From assembly GCA_946480295.1 (NCBI GenBank), contig CAMLIT010000077.1, forward strand, positions 1-21,370: a DNA stretch of 21,370 nt, read 5' to 3'. The notes beneath the pieces are model-generated. The model was not told where the DNA came from and ran no database searches. It worked only from the letters and a program-made list of their open reading frames with translations. Positions 7,048-13,388 of the stretch are shown here, in pieces. The position numbers and the translations under genes were made by a program. Position 1 is the stretch's first letter; every line of letters begins with the position of its first letter. Source of the DNA: an uncultured Gemmatimonadota bacterium (GTDB lineage Bacteria > Gemmatimonadota > Gemmatimonadetes > Gemmatimonadales > Gemmatimonadaceae).

Positions 7048-7816
7048 GCGCGCGCGGCCGGGCGCCGTGCAGCGCTACGGCACGATCGTCGTCGTCGGCG
7101 GCGGCTGCTACGGCTCCTACTACGTGCGCCAGCTCGGCCGCTCGGCGCACGCGGGCGCGCTGGCATGGCAGCGGCTCGTCGTCGTCGACCGGGACCCCGA
7201 GTGCGCCGTCGCGCGCGATGCGGCGCTCCGCGCCGCGCCGGCCGAGGGCGTGCCGGCGCCGGAGCTCGCGGTCGCCGACTGGCGCGACCACTTCGCACGG
7301 TATCTCGCCTCGACGGAGTCGGTGGCGGGCACGGACGCCATCGTCCCGTCGCCCCTCATGCCGCACCTGCTCTATGACTGGCTGCTCGCGCGGGCGCGCG
7401 CCCGCTGGCCGGAGCGCCGCGTCGAGACGCGGCCGCTCGCTCACGAGCCGGAGGTGCCGTGGCGGCGCGCGGCCCCGGATGGGACCACGTACGTCAGCTT
7501 CGCCGAGTGGATGTGCCCGATCAACTGCATCGAGCCCGCCCGCTGCCCGCACACGCGCGGCCCGCGCGACTGGAGCCTGCCGCCGACGGTCCGCGCCTAC
7601 GTCGACGCCGAGCGGGCGGCGGGCACCCCACTTCACGGCCCGTTCATATTTCACTGTACGCACCGTGCGTACGGCGTGGGGATGATCGACACCGCGGACG
7701 TCCTGGCCGTCGATGCCGCCATCCGCGAGCTGGGCGACGCCGGTGCGGCGGACGTGATCGTGGGCACGATGTCGCACTGCCACGGCGCGCTCAATCGCCT
7801 GAGCATCGGCGGCTGA
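7022..7816 (+). CDS. Uncharacterised Cys/His-rich protein with a Rossmann-like N-terminus
   Basis: The product has 264 residues. After a short polar start it has a nucleotide-binding-like segment, TIVVVGGGCYGSYYVRQLGR, followed by a second strand ending in an acidic residue (LVVVDRD), typical of a dinucleotide-binding fold. The C-terminal half has a cysteine motif C165-x3-C169-x5-C175 in WMCPINCIEPARCPHTRGP, then FHCTH (His211, Cys212, His214) and SHCHG (His252, Cys253, His254). Such clustering is what a metal or Fe-S site would look like; this is inference. The start at 7022 lies inside the SDR gene (26-base overlap), implying coupled expression. Codons around 7641-7672 (ATA, TTT, TGT) are unlike the GC-rich usage elsewhere. 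I do not recognise the family. Confidence 0.8.
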   Translation: MAAGTSAAERARPGAVQRYGTIVVVGGGCYGSYYVRQLGRSAHAGALAWQRLVVVDRDPECAVARDAALRAAPAEGVPAPELAVADWRDHFARYLASTESVAGTDAIVPSPLMPHLLYDWLLARARARWPERRVETRPLAHEPEVPWRRAAPDGTTYVSFAEWMCPINCIEPARCPHTRGPRDWSLPPTVRAYVDAERAAGTPLHGPFIFHCTHRAYGVGMIDTADVLAVDAAIRELGDAGAADVIVGTMSHCHGALNRLSIGG

Positions 7817-7904
7817 GCTCCGGCTGAAGCCGTTCCCTCCCGCGGCGGCTTTGGCCAGATTTCCGGGAAGCGCGAGCAACGGACATTCAAGCGAGGATCG
7901 GCGC

Positions 7905-8900
7905 GTGGGTCAGACGTTCAATCACGAGGTCGTCATCGTCGGGGCCGGGCCAGCCGGGATGTGCGCCGGCATGTACGCCGGCCGGTCGATGCTTCGCACC
8001 GTCGTCCTCGAGCGCGGCTTTCCGGGCGGAGAGCTCCTCAACACCGAGGTCATCGAGGACTACCCGGGCTTCGAGCACATCCTGGGGCACGAGCTCGCCC
8101 AGAAGTTCTACGATCACGCGGCGAAGTTCGGCGCCGAGTTCCGCACCGGCGTGCACGTCACCGCCGTGCGCAAGCGCCCCGACGGCCAGTTCGAGACCGA
8201 GGTCGAGGGGGGCGACATCTACGTCTCCCCCACGGTGATCATGACGGCCGGCGGCACGCCCGTGAAGCTCGGTATCCCGGGGGAGCTCGAGTACGCGGGA
8301 AAGGGGGTGTCCTACTGCGCCATCTGCGACGGCCACTTCTTCCGCGAGCAGACGATCGCCGTCGTCGGCGGCGGCGACGCGGCGACGGAGGAGGCCGACT
8401 TCCTCACGCGCTACGCGAACAAGGTCTACCTGATCCACCGGCGCGACCAGCTCCGCGCGTCGAAGATCCTCCAGGAGCGGGCCTTCGCCAACCCGAAGAT
8501 CGAGTTCGTCTGGAACACCGTCGTGGACCGCATCGAGGGGGACGCGAGCGGGCTCGTGACGAACCTCAAGCTGCGCAACGTCGAGACGAACGCGGCGACC
8601 GATCTCGCGGCGACCGGCATCTTCATCTTCGTCGGCTTCCGGCCGAACACGGGGATCCTCGAGCTGCACGCGAAGCACGACGAGATGGGCTACCTGCTCA
8701 CCGACGCGAACATGATGACTTCGGTACCGGGGCTGTTCGCGGCAGGAGACGTGCGGGCACAGCTCACGCGGCAGGTCACGACGGCGGTCGGCGACGCGAC
8801 CACGGCCGCCATCGCGGCGGAGAAGTACCTCAAGGCGATCGCCGACGGCGCGAAGGAGCCGGAGACGGAGATCGTCGGCACGGGAGGCTATACGGCGTGA
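7905..8900 (+). CDS. trxB: Thioredoxin-disulfide reductase (FAD- and NADPH-dependent)
   Basis: The 331-residue product shows the low-molecular-weight thioredoxin reductase pattern. The FAD motif GAGPAG is at 13-18, the redox-active CAIC pair is Cys138/Cys141 in YCAICDGHFF, the NADPH motif GGGDAA is at 155-160, and the closing FAD motif is FAAGDVR. It transfers electrons from NADPH to thioredoxin in the cytosol. I chose GTG at 7905 because GAGG lies 8 bases upstream and the FAD strand begins just after; a TTG at 7851 would add an unstructured N-terminus. The 88 bases before it hold no clear promoter, only a weak hairpin (AAGCCG/CGGCTT) around 7826-7851. It heads a tight cluster whose last gene encodes a probable Sec-containing AhpD-like protein that would need such reducing power. 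Confidence 0.95.
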   Translation: MGQTFNHEVVIVGAGPAGMCAGMYAGRSMLRTVVLERGFPGGELLNTEVIEDYPGFEHILGHELAQKFYDHAAKFGAEFRTGVHVTAVRKRPDGQFETEVEGGDIYVSPTVIMTAGGTPVKLGIPGELEYAGKGVSYCAICDGHFFREQTIAVVGGGDAATEEADFLTRYANKVYLIHRRDQLRASKILQERAFANPKIEFVWNTVVDRIEGDASGLVTNLKLRNVETNAATDLAATGIFIFVGFRPNTGILELHAKHDEMGYLLTDANMMTSVPGLFAAGDVRAQLTRQVTTAVGDATTAAIAAEKYLKAIADGAKEPETEIVGTGGYTA

Positions 8901-9541
8901 AGATCTCGTCGCTCACGGTCGGCGCGTTCCAGGAGAACTGCTACCTCGTCGTGGACGACGCGACGGGGCACGCGGCGCTCGTGGACCCGGGTGCCGAGCC
9001 CGAGCGGCTGGTGGAGATGGTGCGCGCGGCCGGCGTCACCCTCGACGCGATCTGGCTGACGCACGCGCACATCGACCACATCGGCGGCATCGCCGGGGTC
9101 AAACGGGTGTGGGACGTGCCGGTGCACCTCCACCCCGCCGACCTGCCGCTGTACGAGCGCGGCGCGATGCAGGCCGCCTACTACGGCCTCTCCTTCGAGC
9201 AGCCCGCGCCCCCGGAAGGCACCTTCGCCGAGGGCGACGTCGTGCGGCTCGGCACGCTCGAGTTCCGCGTCATGCACGTGCCGGGACACGCGCCGGGTCA
9301 CGTCGCGCTGATCGGCGAGGGGGTGATGCTCGGCGGGGACCTGCTCTTCGCCGGGTCCATCGGGCGCACCGACCTGCCGATGTCGAATCCGCAGCACATG
9401 CGCGAGTCGCTCGACCGCCTCGGCGCGCTGCCTGACGAGACCGTCGTTCACCCCGGGCACGGGCCGGTGACCTCGATCGGCATCGAGCGGGCGACGAATC
9501 CGTTCCTGACCGGCGCGGCCCGCGTGGTCGGGGCGTCGTGA
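8897..9541 (+). CDS. Metallo-beta-lactamase-fold hydrolase (glyoxalase II-like)
   Basis: The 214-residue protein has the binuclear metal motif THAHIDHIGG at 55-64. PGHAPGH, GGDLLFAGSIGRTDLP and a C-terminal PGHGP motif complete the metal site of the hydroxyacylglutathione-hydrolase-like branch of the MBL superfamily. The short length, without the extra C-terminal glutathione-binding domain of true glyoxalase II, fits the common small YcbL-type hydrolases that act on thioesters. The substrate is not decided here. It starts at a GTG that overlaps the trxB stop (GTGA) and ends in the same kind of overlap with the next gene, so the three are almost certainly translated together. Confidence 0.9.
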   Translation: MKISSLTVGAFQENCYLVVDDATGHAALVDPGAEPERLVEMVRAAGVTLDAIWLTHAHIDHIGGIAGVKRVWDVPVHLHPADLPLYERGAMQAAYYGLSFEQPAPPEGTFAEGDVVRLGTLEFRVMHVPGHAPGHVALIGEGVMLGGDLLFAGSIGRTDLPMSNPQHMRESLDRLGALPDETVVHPGHGPVTSIGIERATNPFLTGAARVVGAS

Positions 9542-10005
9542 GGATCGCGCCGGCGGTGATCGAGATCGTCGTGCTCGCCGCCTGGCTCGGGGCGGCCCTC
9601 CTGTTCGCCGCGGCGGTGGCCCCCGCCGCCTTCGCCGTCCTCCCGTCGCGCAGCCTCGCCGGCGCGATCGTCGGGCGCGTGCTTCCGCAGATCCTCTACG
9701 CGGGGATCGTGGTCGGCGTCGTCGTCGTGGCGCTCGACTGGGGGGGCGCGGGATCGCGCGCGCGGCTCGTGGCGGGGCTCGTCACGATCGTGAGCTGCGC
9801 GATCGCCCAGTTCGCCGTCGGCACGCGCATCGAGCGCGTCCGGCAGTCCATCCCCGGCGCCATCGAGTCGCTCGCGCCCGACGATCCGCGGCGCGTCGCC
9901 TTCGGGCGGCTGCACGCCATGAGCGTGGGATGGCTCGCCATCGCGATGCTCGCCGCGCTCGTCGCGCTCGTCCTGGCGGCGCGCGCGCTACCACCCCGGA
10001 GCTGA
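9538..10005 (+). CDS. DUF4149-type integral membrane protein
   Basis: The 155-residue product has four probable transmembrane helices: about residues 6-34 (with the LGAALLFAAAVAPAAFAVLP segment typical of this family), 45-68, 77-97 and 127-151. The LGAxLFxxxVAPxxFxxL pattern followed by a GRVLPQ turn matches the DUF4149/TMEM205-like family. Its biochemical role is not known. The start GTG overlaps the preceding TGA by 4 bases. It lies between the MBL hydrolase and the AhpD-like gene, 6 bases before the latter. Confidence 0.82.
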   Translation: MRIAPAVIEIVVLAAWLGAALLFAAAVAPAAFAVLPSRSLAGAIVGRVLPQILYAGIVVGVVVVALDWGGAGSRARLVAGLVTIVSCAIAQFAVGTRIERVRQSIPGAIESLAPDDPRRVAFGRLHAMSVGWLAIAMLAALVALVLAARALPPRS

Positions 10006-10011
10006 AGGTAC

Positions 10012-10545
10012 ATGGAACGAGAGCCCCGAGTCTCGCGGCTGGACCCGGCGACCGCCGGCGGTCCGGTGCGCGAGGTGTTCGACGCGTTCATGCGCGAGCG
10101 CGGCAAGGTGCCCAACCTCTTCCGCGTCGCCGCGCACCAACCCCGGATCGTCAGCACCCTGCGCGCGCACATGGACGCGGTGATGGGGCCCGGGGAGGTG
10201 GACGTCCTGCTCAAGGAGCTCCTGTCGGTTCGCGTCTCGCAGATCAACGACTGCGAGTATTGACTGGCCTCCCACACCGCCTTGGCAAGGCGGCTGGGTG
10301 CGACGGACGAGCAGTTCGCGGCGCTGGCGCGCGGCGACGTCGGCGGCTTCGCGCCGGCCTGGCAGGCGGCGCTTCGTTATGCGGAGGAGATCACGCCGGC
10401 ACGCGGCCAGGCGAGCGCCGCGACGTTCGACCAGCTCGCCACGCACTGGTCGGCCGTGCAGATCGTGGAGATCACGGCCGTGATCTGTATCTTCAACTAC
10501 TTCAACCGATTCGCGATCGCGTTGGAGATACCGCCGACCAGATGA
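10012..10545 (+). CDS. AhpD/carboxymuconolactone-decarboxylase family protein, probable selenoprotein with in-frame TGA (Sec84)
   Basis: Reading through the TGA at 10261-10263 as Sec gives one continuous 177-residue CMD-family protein. The TGA is codon 84, in the motif QINDC-E-Y-U-LASHTALAR. Family members have CxxC here, with the second Cys as the peroxidatic residue. Cys81 (resolving), His88 four residues after Sec84, and Glu69 twelve residues before Cys81 reproduce the Glu-His-Cys relay known from mycobacterial AhpD. Sequence on both sides is well-kept family sequence (KELLSVRVSQIN; LGATDEQFAALARGD) in the same frame. A SECIS-like hairpin begins 7 bases after the TGA. The likely role is thiol-dependent (alkyl) hydroperoxide reduction or another Sec-thiol redox step in the cytosol. 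It lies in the trxB cluster. Standard gene callers would report two fragments, 10012-10263 and a downstream piece. The alternative is a pseudogene or sequencing error (TGC to TGA). Confidence 0.85.
10261..10298 (+). promoter_or_regulatory. SECIS-like stem-loop immediately after the Sec TGA
   Basis: Directly after the TGA the sequence forms a 7-bp perfect stem, CCGCCTT (10277-10283) with AAGGCGG (10287-10293), closed by a GGC loop. It sits on an outer 4-bp stem, CCCA (10271-10274) with TGGG (10295-10298), separated by a small CA/C internal loop. Twenty bases separate the TGA from the loop, and the loop starts with GG. Both features match the general description of bacterial SECIS elements, which bind SelB: a small apical loop with a G in its first two positions, roughly 16-37 nt from the UGA. 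The hairpin also encodes residues 87-96, so coding and structure are superimposed. Confidence 0.75.
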
Positions 10546-10560
10546 CCGACGGCATCACGC

Positions 10561-10683
10561 ACTCCGCCTTCCGCTTTCCGCAATTCCGCCTTCCGCCAGC
10601 CGCTCGGGACGATGATGCGCGCCATCCTGCGGTTGCGGAGAGCGGAAAGCGGAAAGCGGAGAGCGGAACTCGGAAGGCGGAAC
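10561..10683. repeat. Heptamer inverted array (GCGGAAA type) upstream of the lyase gene
   Basis: Seven consecutive 7-base units (GCGGAGA, GCGGAAA, GCGGAAA, GCGGAGA, GCGGAAC, TCGGAAG, GCGGAAC) occupy 10635-10683. Facing them are five complementary units (ACTCCGC, CTTCCGC, TTTCCGC, ATTCCGC, CTTCCGC) at 10561-10596, with one extra base. A spacer of about 38 bases lies between. The arms could fold into one long imperfect hairpin between the selenoprotein gene and the next gene, and might act as a transcript end or stabiliser. There is no T-run. Confidence 0.85.
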
Positions 10684-10715
10684 GCGATCAATCCTCTCCC
10701 AGTGAGGGCAGATAG

Positions 10716-12140
10716 ATGACAGCCACTCGTACAGAGAAAGATCCCCTCGGCCCCCTCGAGGTCCCGGCCGATGCACTCTATGGCGTGCAGACCCAGCGCG
10801 CGCGGCAGAACTTCCCGATCAGCGGCCTGCGTCCGCTGGAGCCATTCGTCATCGCGCAGGTGTGGATCAAGAAGGCCGCCGCCCTGACGCACAAGGAGAC
10901 GGGCCGCCTCGACGCGCGGCTCGCCGACGCCATCGTCCAGGCGGCGGACGAGGTCCTCGCCGGAAAGCACCTCGACCAGTTCGTCGTCGACCCGTACCAG
11001 GCCGGCGCCGGCACGTCGCACAACATGAACGTGAACGAGGTGCTGGCGAATCGCGCCAACGAGATCCTCGGCGGCAAGCGCGGGGAGTACAAGCCCGTGC
11101 ACCCGAACGATCACGTCAACATGGCGCAGAGCACCAACGACACGATCCCCACCAACATCCGCCTCGCCTGCCTGTCGCAGCTCGGCGGCCTGGTGAAGGC
11201 GATCGAGGGGCTGCGCGACGCGTTCGCCGCGAAGGGCCGCCAGTTCGACGACATCGTGAAGGCCGGCCGCACGCACCTCCAGGACGCCATGCCCATCCGG
11301 CTCGGCCAGGAGTTCGCCGCCTGGGCCGGCTCGATGGACCGCAACCTCCGGCGCGTGAAGGAGGCGGCCGACTATCTGCGCGACCTCGGCATCGGCGGCA
11401 GCGCCGTCGGCACCGGTGTCACCGTCGAGCCGGAGTACCCCGAGCTGATGGTGAAGAACCTGAAGCGCATCTCCGGGCTCGACCTGCGCGTCGGCCAGGA
11501 TCGCGTGCAGCTCATGCAGAGCATGGGCGACGTCGCCGCCTTCAGCTCGCAGCTCAAGGTGCTCGCGGTGGACCTGAGCAAGATCGCGAGCGACCTGCGC
11601 CTCATGGCGATGGGCCCGCGCACGGGGATCGACGAGCTCAAGCTCCCGGCGGTGCAGCCCGGCTCGTCCATCATGCCGGGGAAGGTCAATCCCTCGATCG
11701 CCGAGATGGTGAACCAGGTCTGCTTCCAGGTGATGGGGCTGGACACGACGGTGGCCATCGCCTCCGAGCACGGCCAGCTCGAGCTGAACGTGATGATGCC
11801 GGTGATCGCCTTCAACGTGCTGCTCGCCACGCGCATCCTGACCAACGCCATCGTGGCGCTCGACGAGCGGTGCGTGCGCGGGATCGAGGCGAACCGGGCG
11901 ATGTGCGAGTACTGGGTGGAGCGCTCGGCGGCGCTGGCGACGGCGCTCGCGCCGCACATCGGCTATGCGCGCGCTGCCGAGCTGAGCAAGCAGTCGGTGA
12001 AGGAGGGGGTGCTCATCCGCGACCTCGTGAAGCGCGAGCACGTCCTTCCCGACGACCAGATCGACGAGATCCTCGACCTCCGGAAGATGACGGAGATCGG
12101 CGTGCCTGGCGGCGCGCACGGGGCCGTCAGCGCCGGGTAG
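10716..12140 (+). CDS. aspA: Aspartase/fumarase superfamily lyase, most like aspartate ammonia-lyase
   Basis: The 474-residue protein has all landmarks of the superfamily: GAGTSHNMN with NEVLANRANE, then HVNMAQSTND, GRTHLQDAMPIRLGQE, and the catalytic-loop signature GSSIMPGKVNP (residues 316-326, catalytic Ser in the SS pair). I favour aspartase, which deaminates L-aspartate to fumarate, over class II fumarase. The N-terminal YGVQTQRARQNFPISG, the KKAAALTHKE segment, DQFVVDPYQAGAGTS and the SS-loop followed by SIAEMVNQVCFQVMG match AnsB/AspA patterns, while fumarases usually read NPTQCE there. Substrate assignment still needs alignment. A good GAGGG ribosome site is 7 bases before the ATG. 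A heptamer array lies upstream and another just downstream. Confidence 0.78.
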   Translation: MTATRTEKDPLGPLEVPADALYGVQTQRARQNFPISGLRPLEPFVIAQVWIKKAAALTHKETGRLDARLADAIVQAADEVLAGKHLDQFVVDPYQAGAGTSHNMNVNEVLANRANEILGGKRGEYKPVHPNDHVNMAQSTNDTIPTNIRLACLSQLGGLVKAIEGLRDAFAAKGRQFDDIVKAGRTHLQDAMPIRLGQEFAAWAGSMDRNLRRVKEAADYLRDLGIGGSAVGTGVTVEPEYPELMVKNLKRISGLDLRVGQDRVQLMQSMGDVAAFSSQLKVLAVDLSKIASDLRLMAMGPRTGIDELKLPAVQPGSSIMPGKVNPSIAEMVNQVCFQVMGLDTTVAIASEHGQLELNVMMPVIAFNVLLATRILTNAIVALDERCVRGIEANRAMCEYWVERSAALATALAPHIGYARAAELSKQSVKEGVLIRDLVKREHVLPDDQIDEILDLRKMTEIGVPGGAHGAVSAG

Positions 12141-12179
12141 GCGAACGGCGCGCACCGCTGCCGGGTGGGTAGGGCAAAC

Positions 12180-12212
12180 GGGAAGCGGGAAGGGGGAAAC
12201 TGCCCCTTCCCG
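12180..12212. repeat. Short heptamer array with hairpin downstream of the lyase gene
   Basis: Three tandem 7-base units (GGGAAGC, GGGAAGG, GGGAAAC) at 12180-12200 are followed by a complementary segment. CGGGAAGGGG at 12186-12195 pairs perfectly with CCCCTTCCCG at 12203-12212 around a 7-base loop. It lies 40 bases after the lyase stop and 30 bases before the regulator start. It could end lyase transcripts, although no T-run follows. Its architecture matches the other heptamer loci in the window in miniature. Confidence 0.7.
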
Positions 12213-12241
12213 AGTGATTTGGTCCGTCTTATCCTCCGGAC

Positions 12242-12742
12242 GTGCGCATCACGACACTTGCCGAATACGGCGTCATCTGTGCCCTCCACCTCGCCCGCCG
12301 GGTGGACGAGGGGCCGATCACCGGCCGCGAGATCGCCGCGAGCGAGCGGCTCCCCGTCGACTACGTGGAGCAGATCCTCCTGCGACTGCGGCGTGCGGAC
12401 ATCGTCCGCAGCACCCGTGGCGCGCACGGCGGCTACTCGCTATCCCGGCCGCCGGAGGAGATCTCGATCCGCGACGTGATCGCGGCTTCCGAGATGACCA
12501 CCTTCGACCTCCACTGCGTGACGCACCCGGTCGGGGAGGAGCGCTGCTCCTCCGCCCAGACGTGCAGCATCCGGCCGGTCTGGGTGCTCCTGCAGCAGAA
12601 GATCGACGCGGTGCTCGAGAGCGTGCATCTCTCCGACCTCCTGATGGAGGAGCCGGAGGTGCGGCTGCGGGTCGGGCTCGAGGAGTCCGATTCCCCGGCG
12701 CGCGTCGGGACGCACGCCGCGCTCCCCGTCATCCCGGTCTGA
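12242..12742 (+). CDS. Rrf2-family transcriptional regulator with three candidate cluster-ligand cysteines
   Basis: The 166-residue product begins with the Rrf2 signature MRITTLAEYGVICALHLAR, a winged helix (ITGREIAASERLPVDYVEQILLRLRRADIV) and the RGAHGGYSLSRPPEEI wing. Three cysteines, Cys92, Cys102 and Cys108, lie in the region where IscR and NsrR hold their Fe-S cluster, but the spacing is C-x9-C-x5-C instead of the C-x5-C-x5-C of IscR. It probably senses iron-sulfur status, redox or NO, but the signal and targets are unknown. The start is GTG. No ribosome site precedes it closely, and a TATCCT hexamer sits at 12230-12235, so a leaderless mRNA is possible but weakly supported. No isc or suf gene is next to it. 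Confidence 0.88.
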   Translation: MRITTLAEYGVICALHLARRVDEGPITGREIAASERLPVDYVEQILLRLRRADIVRSTRGAHGGYSLSRPPEEISIRDVIAASEMTTFDLHCVTHPVGEERCSSAQTCSIRPVWVLLQQKIDAVLESVHLSDLLMEEPEVRLRVGLEESDSPARVGTHAALPVIPV

Positions 12743-12758
12743 GCGTTCCGTCCTCGTC

Positions 12759-13316
12759 ATGCTGCCGTTCTTCGGGCGCTGGCGAGCCCAGCGTGAGATC
12801 GAGCGTCGCGCCGAGCGCTACGTCGGGCGCCTCATGGACGAGCCGACGGAAGAGGACGTGATCTGGCTCGCGGAGTCGGCGACGCGGGGCGACATGGACC
12901 ACGCGCGCTGGGAGCTGCGCTATGCCCGCCGCGCGCTCGGCCTCCTCGCCGCCGAGCGTGACGCGCTCGACGACCGGACGGCGTCGGTCGTGGCGCGCGT
13001 GCTGGCCGCCGAGCTGGAGAAGGATCCCAGCATCGCGCGCGACGCGGTCGAGCTCGCGCAGGGCCAGTTCAACGCCCGACTGTCGGCCTATCGCGACGCG
13101 CTCGCCTCGCGCGCCGGTGCGCCGACGCAGCAGCGCCTCGGGCAGACGCTCTTCGCCTTCGCCGGCGGTTCCTTCCAGAAGGCGGACGCGAACGTCCTGC
13201 GCGGCAGCGAGCTGCTGGGGACGTACCTGGCCGAAGCCAGCGAGGCGCTGAAGGACAGCTTCGGGGCGGCGGCGCTTCCCGAGAACCTCCCGCCGTCCGC
13301 GCTGCTCGGCCAGTAG
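12759..13316 (+). CDS. Uncharacterised helical protein (185 aa)
   Basis: The product is almost entirely helix-forming and charged. It begins MLPFFGRWRAQREIERRAERY, continues with DEPTEEDVIWLAESATRGD, HARWELRYARRALGLLAAERDAL and several further amphipathic helices, and ends in a proline-rich tail. No signal peptide or membrane segment is visible and I do not recognise a domain. It starts 16 bases after the Rrf2 regulator and ends 14 bases before a strong inverted-repeat terminator, so it is probably the last gene of the transcript with that regulator. Its base composition is like its neighbours. Confidence 0.75.
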   Translation: MLPFFGRWRAQREIERRAERYVGRLMDEPTEEDVIWLAESATRGDMDHARWELRYARRALGLLAAERDALDDRTASVVARVLAAELEKDPSIARDAVELAQGQFNARLSAYRDALASRAGAPTQQRLGQTLFAFAGGSFQKADANVLRGSELLGTYLAEASEALKDSFGAAALPENLPPSALLGQ

Positions 13317-13330
13317 CGGCGCCTGGACAT

Positions 13331-13372
13331 GCGAAATGGGGCGGTCGTCCGTGGACGACCGCCCCATTTCGC
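13331..13372. terminator. Perfect 20-bp inverted repeat between convergent genes, bidirectional terminator
   Basis: Bases 13331-13350 are perfectly complementary to 13353-13372, with a 2-base centre. The stem has a GC-rich core and A/T-rich flanks: GCGAAAT at the base, ATTTCGC on the other arm. The AAA/TTT flanks provide a short T-run for either direction. It lies between the end of the 185-residue protein gene on the + strand and the 3' end of the minus-strand tRNA-Leu, the expected place for a shared terminator. Confidence 0.8.
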
Positions 13373-13388
13373 GTCGTGAAATAGCCAG

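Noticed and set aside
7851..7904. Earlier TTG start for trxB
   Set aside because: The added residues are not part of the FAD fold, and GTG 7905 has a better-placed GAGG ribosome site.
10012..10263. A short 83-residue gene ending at the TGA at 10261, with a separate second gene from 10282
   Set aside because: Both pieces lie in the same frame and are halves of one CMD domain. The stop is at the catalytic Cys position and is followed by a SECIS-like hairpin, so Sec read-through explains the data better than two genes or a pseudogene.
10561..10683. CRISPR array
   Set aside because: The repeats are only 7 bases, without unique spacers of regular length, and are arranged as inverted arms; no cas genes are near.
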